Source: an uncultured Opitutia bacterium (lineage in GTDB: Bacteria; Verrucomicrobiota; Verrucomicrobiia; Opitutales; UBA953). From it: a DNA stretch of 64,000 nt. The DNA lies in contig CAMFKE010000003.1 in the NCBI GenBank assembly GCA_945957395.1, forward strand, positions 62,001 to 126,000, in the 5' to 3' direction. Positions 26,131-35,398 of this stretch are shown piece by piece. A program made the position numbers and the translations under genes. The notes beneath the pieces were generated by a model. That model saw nothing but the letters and a program-made list of their open reading frames with translations. It had not been told where the DNA came from and did no database searches. Numbering within the stretch: the first letter of the stretch is position 1; every line of letters starts with the position of its first letter.

Positions 26131-27789
26131 TTAGAACTGCTCGTACTCGGGCGTGAACATGCAGGAGCGCACCGCGGCGTTCAGGTCGGCCGGGCGGGCG
26201 ACCTGGGCGAGGCCGAGCTTGTAGGCCTCCTCGGCCACGGCCACGGCGATGCGCGCCGAGGCTTCGCGGATCATGGACAGCGAGGGGTACACGCGGCCGA
26301 CGGCGAGGTCGGCGTCGGTCACCATCTCGGCCAGGGTGCGCGCGGCGATGAGGAACATGCTGTCGGTCACCTTGGTGGCGCGGCAGGCGAGCACGCCCAG
26401 GCCCACGCCGGGGAAGATGTAGACATTGTTGCACTGACCGGTCTGCCAGGTCTTGCCGCCGAACTCGACGGGCGGGAACGGGCTGCCGCTGGCGAAGATC
26501 ACGCGACCCGCGGTGTGCTCGTAGGCTTCCTGCGCGGTGCACTCGGCCTTGGAAGTCGGATTGGAGAGGGCGAAGACGATGGGCGTCTTGTTCAGCGCCG
26601 CCATCTTTTGGAGGATGGCGGGGGTGAAGGTGCGCGCCATGCCGGCCACACCGATGATGGCGGTGGGCTTGATGGCGTCCACGGCCTCCTCGAAGGTCGC
26701 CACCGGGGCGTGCTCATGGGCGAAGGGACGCTTATGGTCGTTGAGGCTTTCCCAGCGGCTCTTCGTGATGAGGCCCTTGGAGTCCACGAACCAGCAGCGC
26801 TTGCGCGCCTCCTCTTCGGAAAGGCCTTCGTGGCGCAGCGCCTCGGTCCAGAGTTCGCCGATGCCCGTGCCGGCCTCGCCGGCGCCGAGGAAGAGCAGCT
26901 TCTGGTCGGCCAGCTTGCCGCCCATGCGGCGCACGGCGGAGATGATGCCGGCGACGGACACGGAGGCGGTGCCCTGGATGTCGTCGTTGAACGAGCAGAT
27001 GCGGTCGCGGTACTCGTGGAGGAGGGCGAACGCGTTGCGGTTGCCGAAGTCCTCGAACTGCAGGAGGCAGTCGGGGTACACTTCCTTCACGGCCATGACG
27101 AACTCCTCGAGGAACTCGTCGTAAGCCGGGCCTTCCACGCGCTTCTGGTTGAGGCCGAGGTAGAAGGGGTCTTTCAGGAGGGTCTCGTTGTCGGTGCCGA
27201 CATCGAGGGTGATGGGCAGGCAGTATCCGGGGTGCACGCCGGCGCAGCCGGTGTAGAGGGAGAGCTTGCCGATCGGGATGCCCATGCCGAGGGCGCCCAG
27301 GTCGCCCAGGCCGAGGATGCGCTGGCCGTCGGTGACGACGATGAGCTTCACCTTCTGCTGGGGCCAGTTGAGCAGGACCTCGCGGATGCGGCCCTTGTCC
27401 TTGATGGAGATGTACAGGCCGCGCGGCTTGCGGAAAATGGAGCCGAACTCCAGGCAGGCCTGGCCGACGGTGGGCGTGTAGATGAGGGGGAGCATCTCCG
27501 CCAGATTGTTGATCACCAGGCGGTAGAAGAGCACCTCGTTGCGCTGCTGCAGGTCGGTCAGGAAGATGTACTTCTCGAGGTTGTCGCTCTTCTTGCGCAC
27601 GGCGGCCAGGGCGCGGGCCTCCTGCTCCTCGATGGTGAAGACGCGCGGGGGCAGCATGCCGCGCAGGCCGTAGCGGTTGCGCTCGTCCTCGGTGAAGGCC
27701 GTGCCCTTGTTGAGCAGCGGGTCGGAGAGCAGGGCGTAGCCGGTGGGCAGATTGTGTTCGCCGGTGGCGGAGAGACCGAGGTTGGCCAT
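26131..27789 (-). CDS. maeA: NAD-dependent malic enzyme
   Basis: Oxidative decarboxylation of malate to pyruvate and CO2. 552 residues, typical of the SfcA/MaeA long form. Conserved: YTPTVGQACLEF (catalytic Tyr), VVTDGQRILGLGDLG, the metal-site Glu/Asp in LLQFEDFGNRNAF, FNDDIQGTASV, the nucleotide site FLGAGEAGTGIGEL, and NPTSKAECTAQEAY. The ATG at 27789 is chosen over an in-frame upstream start that would add 34 atypical residues. It feeds pyruvate toward pyruvate formate-lyase. Its upstream region shares an 18-base motif (15/18) with that of pflB. Confidence 0.94.
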   Translation of the reverse strand: MANLGLSATGEHNLPTGYALLSDPLLNKGTAFTEDERNRYGLRGMLPPRVFTIEEQEARALAAVRKKSDNLEKYIFLTDLQQRNEVLFYRLVINNLAEMLPLIYTPTVGQACLEFGSIFRKPRGLYISIKDKGRIREVLLNWPQQKVKLIVVTDGQRILGLGDLGALGMGIPIGKLSLYTGCAGVHPGYCLPITLDVGTDNETLLKDPFYLGLNQKRVEGPAYDEFLEEFVMAVKEVYPDCLLQFEDFGNRNAFALLHEYRDRICSFNDDIQGTASVSVAGIISAVRRMGGKLADQKLLFLGAGEAGTGIGELWTEALRHEGLSEEEARKRCWFVDSKGLITKSRWESLNDHKRPFAHEHAPVATFEEAVDAIKPTAIIGVAGMARTFTPAILQKMAALNKTPIVFALSNPTSKAECTAQEAYEHTAGRVIFASGSPFPPVEFGGKTWQTGQCNNVYIFPGVGLGVLACRATKVTDSMFLIAARTLAEMVTDADLAVGRVYPSLSMIREASARIAVAVAEEAYKLGLAQVARPADLNAAVRSCMFTPEYEQF

Positions 27790-28107
27790 GATGGTGATTT
27801 CGGGGAAAGGGGTTGTGCCCGCGACATGCGGGAAAGCGTGATGCAGGCGCCCGGCGCCCAAGTTGCAAACAAACTTCCCCACCCGCCTCACAAAAAACTT
27901 ACACTCACGGCCTCGTGCGTCGCGCTTATTTCACGCCGCAGGCCGTTAAGAAATCATGCCTGAGCAAGGCGGATGGGAGAGGCCCCCGACGGATTCTGCC
28001 TTCGCCACCACGGGTGCGGTCCGCGCCCCTTCCGCCGAAGAAGCGCGCACGACGCCCCCATGCATGGCAGCCCACGGAACCGCAGCCCCCGGGGGGGCCA
28101 ACGAAGG
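27790..28107. other. 318-bp intergenic region upstream of malic enzyme
   Basis: It contains the malic enzyme leader and, at 27936-27953, CCGCAGGCCGTTAAGAAA. On the minus strand this is TTTCTTAACG followed by GCC, matching 15 of 18 positions of the sequence overlapping the pflB promoter candidate (1473-1490). I cannot assign a convincing -10 after it. Nothing gene-like is visible on either strand. Confidence 0.5.
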
Positions 28108-28653
28108 TCAGTGGGCGACCTTGAGGGGCACGCCGGCGGCGCGGGCGGCCTGGCGTTTCATCATCCAGCGGTTGACCATGCGCGGGAGGGTGACGCCGAG
28201 GGTGATGCCGATGATGATGATGAGGGCCTTCAACCCGTACTCGAAGGTGGCGACCAGGGCGGCCTGACGCTCCGTCGGGTTCACATGGTTGATGTTCACC
28301 AGGTTCATGAGCGCCTTGTAGGAGAACACGCCGGGCACGAGCGGGATGACCGCCGGCACCGAGAGCACCGAAGACGGCGTGCGCAGCTTGTGCGACCAGA
28401 GCACGCCCCACACGCCGGCCACCAGCGCCCCCACCGTGGCGCCGACCTCGATGCCGAAGCCTTTCCAGCCGAAGGTGTGACCGAAGAGCGCGTAGGTGTG
28501 ATCGAGCGCCACGAGGCCGCGCGTGGCCACGGCGATGCCGCCCCCCAGCACGCACACGAGCAGCAGTCGCGGGGGGACGTTGAACAGGATGCCGAAACCG
28601 GCGGCGCCGGCGCAGCCGCAGGCGAAATACACGGGAGTGGGAAGATCGATCAT
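28108..28653 (-). CDS. YjjB/ThrE_2-like exporter subunit
   Basis: 181-residue membrane protein with about five hydrophobic segments, matching the small C-terminal half of threonine/serine exporter ThrE (DUF3815). Conserved-looking features are SSVLSVPAVIPLVPGVFSYKALM and HTFGWKGFGIEVGATVGALVAG. In E. coli the homologous YjjP-YjjB pair exports succinate, and in Corynebacterium ThrE (one fused chain) exports threonine and serine. It starts 7 bases after the YjjP-like gene. Given pflB and malic enzyme in the window, dicarboxylate export fits a fermentative life, but the substrate is not proven. Confidence 0.85.
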   Translation of the reverse strand: MIDLPTPVYFACGCAGAAGFGILFNVPPRLLLVCVLGGGIAVATRGLVALDHTYALFGHTFGWKGFGIEVGATVGALVAGVWGVLWSHKLRTPSSVLSVPAVIPLVPGVFSYKALMNLVNINHVNPTERQAALVATFEYGLKALIIIIGITLGVTLPRMVNRWMMKRQAARAAGVPLKVAH

Positions 28654-28660
28654 GGCTCGG

Positions 28661-29473
28661 TCAGATCTTGGAGATGTCGAGGAGGTTGAGCGCCACCACC
28701 ATGCCGCAGGTGACGGACAGCACGATGAGCGTGGCGATGGTGACGCGACCCAGCCCCATCATCGTGTAGCCGTCCAGCAGGTCGTCGAAGGTGTTGATGA
28801 GCGGCACGCCGGGGATGAGGTACAGCACCGAGGCCGCCACGGCCAGCGTGGGCGCGGTGTCGGCGGCGACGCCGAGTCCCAGGTTGTTGAGCAGCCCCAG
28901 CAGCGGCGCGTGGCAGGGGATGTTCAACGCCGCCACGACGCAGGCCACAAACGCCGCGATCATCACGGTGAAGTAGAGGTTGAATCCGGCGTGGTGCAGC
29001 TTGCGGCGCACGAACAGGCCGGTCATCGTGCCCAGCACGGCGAACAGGATGGCGGACACCGAGCCGCCCAGCACGGTGCAAAAGCCGCCGTCGGCGAGGC
29101 CCACGGCGAGGATGAGCAGCCACTCGGGGTAGGCCTGCCCCAGCGAACCGACGCGCTTGAGCTCCGAGCGGAGTTCGTCGGCCGTGGCGCCGGAGGCGAC
29201 CATGCGCTCGAGCGCGCGCTGCATGCCGGAGATGATGAGCATGTTCACGCCGAGCGCCTTCACCTTGCGGAACTTGGTCACATACCGCCCGCCGTCCTCC
29301 ACGCTGATCATGATGGTGCGCAGGTTCAGGTGCAGGTGCACATGGTCCGGCGGCAACCGCAGGATCCTGGCGGCGTCGAAGATGGCGCGCTCAATGCGCG
29401 TGCTGTTGGCGCCGCTGCCCAGCAGAAGGGCCCCGGTGTGCAGGAGGAGGTCGAGCTTGGACTCGGTTTTCAT
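28661..29473 (-). CDS. YjjP/ThrE_1-like exporter subunit
   Basis: 270-residue partner of the YjjB-like protein (DUF1212 half of ThrE). The N-terminal cytoplasmic domain has LLHTGALLLGSGANSTRIE, then there are about five transmembrane helices including GGFCTVLGGSVSAILFAV and VAASVLYLIPGVPLINTFDDLLDGY. The motif SGANSTRIE near residue 20 is characteristic of the family. It is followed almost at once by the YjjB-like gene, the normal arrangement for the two-gene form. Confidence 0.88.
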   Translation of the reverse strand: MKTESKLDLLLHTGALLLGSGANSTRIERAIFDAARILRLPPDHVHLHLNLRTIMISVEDGGRYVTKFRKVKALGVNMLIISGMQRALERMVASGATADELRSELKRVGSLGQAYPEWLLILAVGLADGGFCTVLGGSVSAILFAVLGTMTGLFVRRKLHHAGFNLYFTVMIAAFVACVVAALNIPCHAPLLGLLNNLGLGVAADTAPTLAVAASVLYLIPGVPLINTFDDLLDGYTMMGLGRVTIATLIVLSVTCGMVVALNLLDISKI

Positions 29474-29517
29474 GGGAAAGGATTTTTCTCGGGCGAAAAA
29501 ACGGGGAGATTCCCTCG

Positions 29518-30507
29518 TCAGGCCTTGCGCAGGGTCACCTCGCCGGCGTTCACCGCGGTGAGCGAGCCGTCAGGCAGGCGCAGCAGCAGCGCGCCGCGTT
29601 CGTCGACCCCCTCGGCCACGCCGGAGAGCGGCGTGCCGCGAAGGCCCACCGACACCGGGCGGCCCCGCAGCGAATCGTACTTGGAAAACAGGGCGCGCGG
29701 GTCGGGCGCGACGCGGGAGGACTCGAACTCCTCGTAGGCGTCGAGCACCCCGGCGATGAGGTCGGCCGCCTCGGCGTGCAAATCGAGTTTGGAGCCGAGG
29801 GCGTGGGCGAGCGAACCGGCTGTGTCGCGCACCTCGGCGGGCAGCGCGGCGGGGTCGCTGTTCACATTCAAACCGATGCCGAAGACCAGATCGCGCACCT
29901 GGTCGGAATCCATTCGCGCCTCGGTGAGCATGCCGGCCAGCTTGCGTCCGGAGCAGACCAGGTCGTTGGGCCACTTCAGCCGCAGCCCGGGCAAGGCGTG
30001 CCGGATGGCGAGCCGCTCGCACACGCGCAGCCCCATCATCAGCGTGAAACTCTGCATGCGGTCGGGCGACAGGAACGGTCGGAACGCGAACGACGCGTAC
30101 AGGTTTTCCGGATGCTCGCTGTGCCAGACCCGCCCCAGACGGCCGCGCCCGGCGGTCTGCCGCCCGGCCAGCACCACGAACGGCGCCTCCGCCCCGCCGG
30201 CCAGCCGGCGTTCGGCCTCGCTGTTGGTCGAGTCCACCTCCGGCAGGAAATCCACGCGGGCGCGCACCTTGAGCAGTCGCAGGTGGGCGTCCAGCAGCGC
30301 CGGATGCAGGCCCGGCGGGATGTGCGTGAGCCGGTAGCCCTTGCGCGGCGCGGCGTCGAACACGAACCCGGCCGACCGCAGCCGCTCCAGCCGCTGCCAC
30401 ACGCTCACGCGCGACACACCCAGCTCGCGCGCCATCCGGTCTCCGGAGACGGGCGCGCCGTCGGCGAGAAGGAACGCCTTCAGGATGCTGCTTTCGAGGT
30501 CGTACAT
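29518..30507 (-). CDS. birA: Biotin-[acetyl-CoA carboxylase] ligase with HTH repressor domain
   Basis: Attaches biotin to the biotin carboxyl carrier protein. 329 residues, the bifunctional length. The N-terminal winged HTH is at about 1-65 (GDRMARELGVSRVSVWQRLERL), the catalytic domain at about 85-265 with the biotin loop AGRQTAGRGRLGRVW, KWPNDLVCSGRKLAGML and IGLNVNSD, and the C-terminal SH3-like cap is LSGVAEGVDERGALLLRLPDG. The HTH suggests it also represses a biotin locus outside this window. It is divergent from the pel cluster and shares a 234-base intergenic region with it. Confidence 0.95.
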   Translation of the reverse strand: MYDLESSILKAFLLADGAPVSGDRMARELGVSRVSVWQRLERLRSAGFVFDAAPRKGYRLTHIPPGLHPALLDAHLRLLKVRARVDFLPEVDSTNSEAERRLAGGAEAPFVVLAGRQTAGRGRLGRVWHSEHPENLYASFAFRPFLSPDRMQSFTLMMGLRVCERLAIRHALPGLRLKWPNDLVCSGRKLAGMLTEARMDSDQVRDLVFGIGLNVNSDPAALPAEVRDTAGSLAHALGSKLDLHAEAADLIAGVLDAYEEFESSRVAPDPRALFSKYDSLRGRPVSVGLRGTPLSGVAEGVDERGALLLRLPDGSLTAVNAGEVTLRKA

Positions 30508-30741
30508 GGCGCCGGTTGGCAAGGTGTGCTTGGGTTGGTCCGCCGCCGAATAAGCCCGGCGCCCGACCGATTGTCCACCGGCAATCCGCGTCTTGCGCGC
30601 CCGCCGCAAAGCCCTCCCGCACACCCGCCGCCCCCGGGGGCAATGACCCCCATGCATTAAAACATACCGAGGAAATGATAGGGCATAATCACCGGAGCCT
30701 CTAAAATAATACGCCCTGAGCCCGGAAAAAGCACCCGGCTG
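30508..30741 (+). promoter_or_regulatory. birA/pel divergent intergenic region
   Basis: An AT-richer patch at about 30658-30712 is the likely promoter area of the pel operon. It contains an imperfect dyad AGGGCATAAT (30680-30689) and AATACGCCCT (30708-30717), 8 of 10 bases complementary, which could bind a regulator. I cannot define -35/-10 boxes with confidence. Confidence 0.3.
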
Positions 30742-33700
30742 TTGTCGCTGGACAGCACGCCTGAGCTCAAGGAGCTTAACGAGGTAAAAACCTTGTCCAA
30801 AAGCCCGACAGACTCGGCCGTCACAACGGAGGCCTCGAAGCCCCCGCAGGCGAAGCCGCGCGCCGAAAGCTTCGCCGCCAAGCTGCGCCGGCTGAAGGCC
30901 GAGGGCGAAGCCGAACGCACGGGCGCCGCCTTGTCGGCCGAAGAACCGCCCCCACAGGCGCCCGTAGCGACGCCCGAGGATCTCTGCGTCCAGCCCCTCC
31001 TCGCATTCGAACCCGCCGACGCCGCGATTTTCGACGCCCCCGAGCCCGAACCTTCCGCACCCGGGGAGCTCGGGAATCCCCCGGAGACCTCCCCCGCGCT
31101 GCCCCCGCCGCCCTCGCCGGGACCCGCTCCCGACGCCTTCAAGGTCACCGTCGGCGCCGGCACCAGGCCGCTCGACATCCTCTCGCTCCTGCGCGACATC
31201 CCGGACAATCCCGAGGGCGCCGAGCCCCCGGCTGAGCCGGTGCCCCCTCCCGTTTCCGGAGAACAGGCCGCGCCGGCCCTCGTGGTGCGCGCCGGCAACC
31301 GCCCGCGCGACATCCTTTCCCTGCTGGAGGAGCACCCCGCCGAAACGGAAAACGCCGCCCCGGAACCCGCGCCTTCCGCAGCGCGACCGGCCGCCCTCGC
31401 GCCCGACGCCATCCCGCCGCCGGACGCCCCGCCCGCTCTGGTGAACGGACGCCCCCCGCTCATCCGCGCGACGGAACCGCCCGCCATATCGACCTGCCCC
31501 CGGGAACCCGACGCCGCGCCGCGCCCTCCCGAGAAAATCCACCGTTTCTGGGTGCGCCGTCACCGCCATGCGGAAACCGCGCTGCCGCTCCTGCCCCCGC
31601 ACCGGCACCACCACGCCCACCCGCACCTGCGGCTGCGCACCGACGCCGACGCGCGTTTCGTGCGCGGCCTCACCGTCGCCGGCGCCGGTGTCATCCTGCC
31701 GGCGATCGTCCTGGGCTGGCGCCTCCTCGTGCCCGACGAGGCCCAGATGGTCGACCGCCTCGTGGCCGACGGCCGCCTCAAGGAGGCCGCCGAGATTTCC
31801 AACAGGCTCGCCGACAACGCCAAGGGCGGGCCCGACTACCGCTTCCTTTCCGCCGCCATGCTCGTCGAGAAAGCCACCGGCGCCGGACACGACGAACGCC
31901 GCGCCGCCTTCGCGCGCGCCCTCAACCTCGCCCGCACCTCGCCCGGCGACGCCCTGGCCGCCTCCACCGCAGCCAAGGCCCTGAACAAGCTCGCCGTGTG
32001 CGACGGCGCCGACGCGTTCTTCGAGGAAAACGCGCCCGGCATGCCGGCCCACATCGCCACCATCTGGGTCGAAGGCCTCGTGGAGCGCCACCTCGCCGAC
32101 GCCCGCCCGGACAGCGCCCTGCGCTCCGCCATCATCGGGTGGGACGCCGCCCCCGGCCGCGCCGTGTCCGCCGAATACCTCCTGCGTGTCGCCCGCCAGG
32201 CCAACAAGGCCGACGCGGTCACCTCCCGCCTGCGCGACTATGTCGTCACCGGCGCTCGCCACGACCTCATCGGCGTCTACCGCACCGCCATGCGCGAAGC
32301 GGGCCGCGAGGCCGAGGCGCTCGCCGAGCTCTGGCCCGTGATCATGCTGCAAACGCAGCCCGCCGGATACGAGGACCTCGCCAAGTCCATCCTCGCCTGC
32401 GGCCCCTCCGCCCTACCCGCCCAGACCGCCGAACTGATCGAGCGCGCCCTGAAGTCGGCGGACCTGCCCGCACCCGCCGGCATCGCCCTCATCAGCCTCT
32501 GCCACTCCCGCACGCTGCTCGGCCCCGCCAACGCCCTGGTGGACAAACTTTCCGCCGCCGGCTGCGATTCCCCCGAGTTCCTCCGCCTCGCCGCTCACAC
32601 CAAGCTGTGGAGCGACAAGCCGGGCCTCGCACTCTCCTTCATCCGCCGCGCCTACCTCGCCACCGGCGACGACGCCGACTTCGACGAGGCCTTCCGCATC
32701 GCCGTCGCCCTTTCCTCCACCCGCGACATCGTCGCCCTCTGCGAACGCCGCGGCGCCCGGCGGCTCGACGACTCCCGTCGCGCCCTCTACGCCGACTCGC
32801 TCACCGGACTGGGCGACTACGACGCCGCCCTGCGCGTCTTCCGCACCTCCTCCAAACTCGACGCCGGCACGCTCGCCAAAGTGGCCCGCCTCGAGCGCGC
32901 CCTTCGCCGCACCGAGGAGGCCCTCGTCTCCTACCGCAAGCTCGTCGCCCTGGAGCCCAAGAACGAGGAATGGCGCGACCGCGAATTCCGCCTCCTCGTC
33001 ACGCTCGGCCGCAACGCCGAGGCCGCCTCAGCCGCCGAGGCCGCCTGGCACGCCCTGGGCGACCCGCGCCGCCTGCGCGACGGCCTGCGCGCCGCCGTGA
33101 GCGCCGGCGACCGCGAGGCCACCCTGCGCCTCGCCGAGCTCGCCACACGCGCCGCGCGCACCGGCGAGCCCGCCGCTCTGCTCGAGGCCTGCCATGTGCT
33201 TCGCCAGGCCCGTCGCGAGGAGCCCCGCGCCGCCATCCTCGCCGTCCTCGCCGAACGCTTCCCGCAGCGCCTCGACCTCGCCCGCGAGCTCGCCGTGTAC
33301 GACTTCAACCGCGGCCGATTCGACCTCGTCGAACGCCGATTCGACCTCACGCCGGCCCTTCGCGAATCCCGCGAGAACTGCGCCCTGCTGCTCACCGCCC
33401 GACTCACCGCCGACAACCGCGACGGCGCCCGCGACCTGCTCGAATCCGCCCTGCGCTCGCACCCCGACTGGGCCGATTACGACGACTTCGCCGAGGTCGC
33501 CACACGCGCCTGCATCGCCCTGCGCCTCGACGACACCGCCGACGAACTCCACCCGCGCTTCCTCGCCCGCCGCGCCGGAGCGCCGCGCATGCGCGCCCTC
33601 GCCGCGCGACTGCTCGCCATGCGCGGCAGAAACGACGAGGCGCTCCCGCTCTTTGGCGAAATGGGCGAGCGCCTCACGCCGGACCTGCGCATGGATTACG

Positions 33701-33891
33701 CGCGCTCCCTCGCCGCCACCGGCCGCTTCGCCGACGCCGAATCCCAAATGCTCCTCGTGGTGGCGGCCTCCCCCAAGCCCGACCCGCGCACACTCTCCGC
33801 CCTCGGCGACCTTCGCCTTTCCTCCGGCGCGGCCGAACCCGCACGCGACGCCTACCGCCGGGCGCTCGGCCTGCTTGAGGCGAAACAATGA
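30742..33891 (+). CDS. pelB: PelB-like inner-membrane TPR scaffold (N-terminal half of a split PelB)
   Basis: Up to 1049 residues. Residues about 1-270 are disordered, Pro/Glu-rich and contain a repeated peptide (AG.RP.DILSLL, at 31144-31200 and 31279-31340), then a His-rich patch, then one transmembrane helix (about 307-328: LTVAGAGVILPAIVLGW), then about 700 residues of TPR-like helical repeats in the periplasm. This matches the anchor plus TPR part of Pseudomonas PelB, which guides Pel polymer and modifying enzymes. The outer-membrane barrel is encoded separately by the next gene (4-base stop/start overlap). The start is uncertain: TTG at 30742, or TTG at 30793 with GAGGT (30781-30785) seven bases before it. 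There is no suitable ATG. Confidence 0.8.
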   Translation: MSLDSTPELKELNEVKTLSKSPTDSAVTTEASKPPQAKPRAESFAAKLRRLKAEGEAERTGAALSAEEPPPQAPVATPEDLCVQPLLAFEPADAAIFDAPEPEPSAPGELGNPPETSPALPPPPSPGPAPDAFKVTVGAGTRPLDILSLLRDIPDNPEGAEPPAEPVPPPVSGEQAAPALVVRAGNRPRDILSLLEEHPAETENAAPEPAPSAARPAALAPDAIPPPDAPPALVNGRPPLIRATEPPAISTCPREPDAAPRPPEKIHRFWVRRHRHAETALPLLPPHRHHHAHPHLRLRTDADARFVRGLTVAGAGVILPAIVLGWRLLVPDEAQMVDRLVADGRLKEAAEISNRLADNAKGGPDYRFLSAAMLVEKATGAGHDERRAAFARALNLARTSPGDALAASTAAKALNKLAVCDGADAFFEENAPGMPAHIATIWVEGLVERHLADARPDSALRSAIIGWDAAPGRAVSAEYLLRVARQANKADAVTSRLRDYVVTGARHDLIGVYRTAMREAGREAEALAELWPVIMLQTQPAGYEDLAKSILACGPSALPAQTAELIERALKSADLPAPAGIALISLCHSRTLLGPANALVDKLSAAGCDSPEFLRLAAHTKLWSDKPGLALSFIRRAYLATGDDADFDEAFRIAVALSSTRDIVALCERRGARRLDDSRRALYADSLTGLGDYDAALRVFRTSSKLDAGTLAKVARLERALRRTEEALVSYRKLVALEPKNEEWRDREFRLLVTLGRNAEAASAAEAAWHALGDPRRLRDGLRAAVSAGDREATLRLAELATRAARTGEPAALLEACHVLRQARREEPRAAILAVLAERFPQRLDLARELAVYDFNRGRFDLVERRFDLTPALRESRENCALLLTARLTADNRDGARDLLESALRSHPDWADYDDFAEVATRACIALRLDDTADELHPRFLARRAGAPRMRALAARLLAMRGRNDEALPLFGEMGERLTPDLRMDYARSLAATGRFADAESQMLLVVAASPKPDPRTLSALGDLRLSSGAAEPARDAYRRALGLLEAKQ

Positions 33892-35360
33892 GCCGCGCGA
33901 CCCTCCTTCTCGCGGCACTCCCTCTCGCCGCGCCCCTCGCCCTCGCCGCCTCCGGCGAACCCGCGAAACTCGACAACGCCGCCGTCGAGGACCTCGCCTT
34001 CCGCACCTACCTTCACGCCCGCCTCGGCGATCGCGAAAACGCCCTCAAGTACGCCTCGCTCGCCCTGGAGGCCCGACCCGGCCACCCGGCCACACTCCTG
34101 GCCCTGGCCTCCCTCTGGGAGAGCGAGCGCGACGCGCAGCGCCTCCACGCCACCGCCATGCGCCTGCTCGCCGAGATCCCCGACGACGACCGCGCACTCT
34201 TCTTCAAGGCCTCCGCCGAATATCTCCTGCGCAACTACGCCGAGGCGCGCGAAACCCTTCTGGACAACAAGCGCGTCAATTTCCGCAACGAGCGCGACTT
34301 CCCCTACGACGCCACGCTCGCCGACTCCGCCGCGCGCGCCGGCGACTGGCGCACCGCCATCGCCGCGCGCACCCGCCTCGTCGGCTCCGACGGCGACCCC
34401 GCCGCCGCCGCGCGCAACCGGCGCATCCTCGACGACCTCCTGCGCTCACACCTGAGCGTCCTCTCCGCCGACGCCTCCCTGGCCGCCGCCCCCGGCAGAT
34501 TCACCCTGCACACCCTGCGCGCCGCCTGCGAGACGCCCGTCACGGCTCGCACCCGCATCTCGGGCATGCTGACCAACCGCCACGCCTCGCTCTTCGCCGC
34601 CGACGGCTACGCCGCCACCTCCGTGGACAGGCAGGAGGCGCTCGCCGCCGTCGAGTACGAGTTCGACACCGAGCTCTCCTTCGGCGGCTCCCTCGGCGCG
34701 TCCGACACCGGCGACCCGCGCGCCTCCCTTTCCGTCACCCACCGCCTGCGCGAATCCGGCAAACTCGGCCTCATGGCCGAATACGACGCGCCCGCCGAGG
34801 ACGACGCCCCCTACCTCGCGGCCAACCTGCGCCAGAGCCGCCTCATCGCCTCCTACAACGACCTGTGGACCGAGCGCACCGGCGCATCCGTCTCCGGCGG
34901 CCTGCGCAGCCTTCACGCCCCGGAGCACGGACCGGGAAACCCGGGCTGGGTCTTCTCCGGCGAGCTCTTCCACCAAAGCCGGCAGCGCACGCCCAAGGTC
35001 ACGCCTTACCTGCAGACGATCTGGATCTCCAACCCGCGCAACGAGCCCGTGTCCGCCGCGCTTTCCGCGCTGCGCTCCGACGGCGCCACCGTCGACGCCG
35101 AAGGCACCTTCGACCTGCAAAAGGCCGGCGTGCGGTTCGACTTCCCGCTCAAGACCACCGCCTCTCTCGGCTTCGACACCTACGCGGGCTCCTCCCTGCT
35201 CGACGGCGGCTTGCTCGCCGGCGCCTCCGGCGAGCTGCGCTGGCGGCCCGTGAAATCCCTCACCGTGCGCCTCGGCTCCGGCTGGGACCGCGGCAACATC
35301 TTCGGCAGCCTCCCCTCCGGCATCGTGCGCGCCTTCGCCGCAGCCGACTGGACTTTCTGA
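33888..35360 (+). CDS. PelB-like outer-membrane barrel with short TPR lead (C-terminal half of a split PelB)
   Basis: 490 residues with its own signal peptide (LLLAALPLAAPLALAA). Residues about 25-130 form TPR-type helices (LHARLGDRENALKYASLALEARPGH). From about 200 on, alternating amphipathic strands and short turns end in SGIVRAFAAADWTF, with the terminal aromatic typical of an outer-membrane beta-barrel. In canonical PelB a 16-strand porin follows the TPRs in one chain. Here it is a separate protein whose ATG overlaps the upstream stop, so the pair is almost certainly made together. It would export Pel together with PelC. Confidence 0.78.
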   Translation: MSRATLLLAALPLAAPLALAASGEPAKLDNAAVEDLAFRTYLHARLGDRENALKYASLALEARPGHPATLLALASLWESERDAQRLHATAMRLLAEIPDDDRALFFKASAEYLLRNYAEARETLLDNKRVNFRNERDFPYDATLADSAARAGDWRTAIAARTRLVGSDGDPAAAARNRRILDDLLRSHLSVLSADASLAAAPGRFTLHTLRAACETPVTARTRISGMLTNRHASLFAADGYAATSVDRQEALAAVEYEFDTELSFGGSLGASDTGDPRASLSVTHRLRESGKLGLMAEYDAPAEDDAPYLAANLRQSRLIASYNDLWTERTGASVSGGLRSLHAPEHGPGNPGWVFSGELFHQSRQRTPKVTPYLQTIWISNPRNEPVSAALSALRSDGATVDAEGTFDLQKAGVRFDFPLKTTASLGFDTYAGSSLLDGGLLAGASGELRWRPVKSLTVRLGSGWDRGNIFGSLPSGIVRAFAAADWTF

Positions 35361-35384
35361 CAGCGCCCCGCCCCCTCCCCTCCG

Positions 35385-35393
35385 CCCCCCCCC
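35385..35393 (+). repeat. C9 homopolymer six bases before pelC
   Basis: Nine C in a row (35385-35393), just ahead of the pelC ATG at 35399. Slippage here would change spacing in the leader but not the frame. Confidence 0.8.
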
Positions 35394-35398
35394 TTTCC

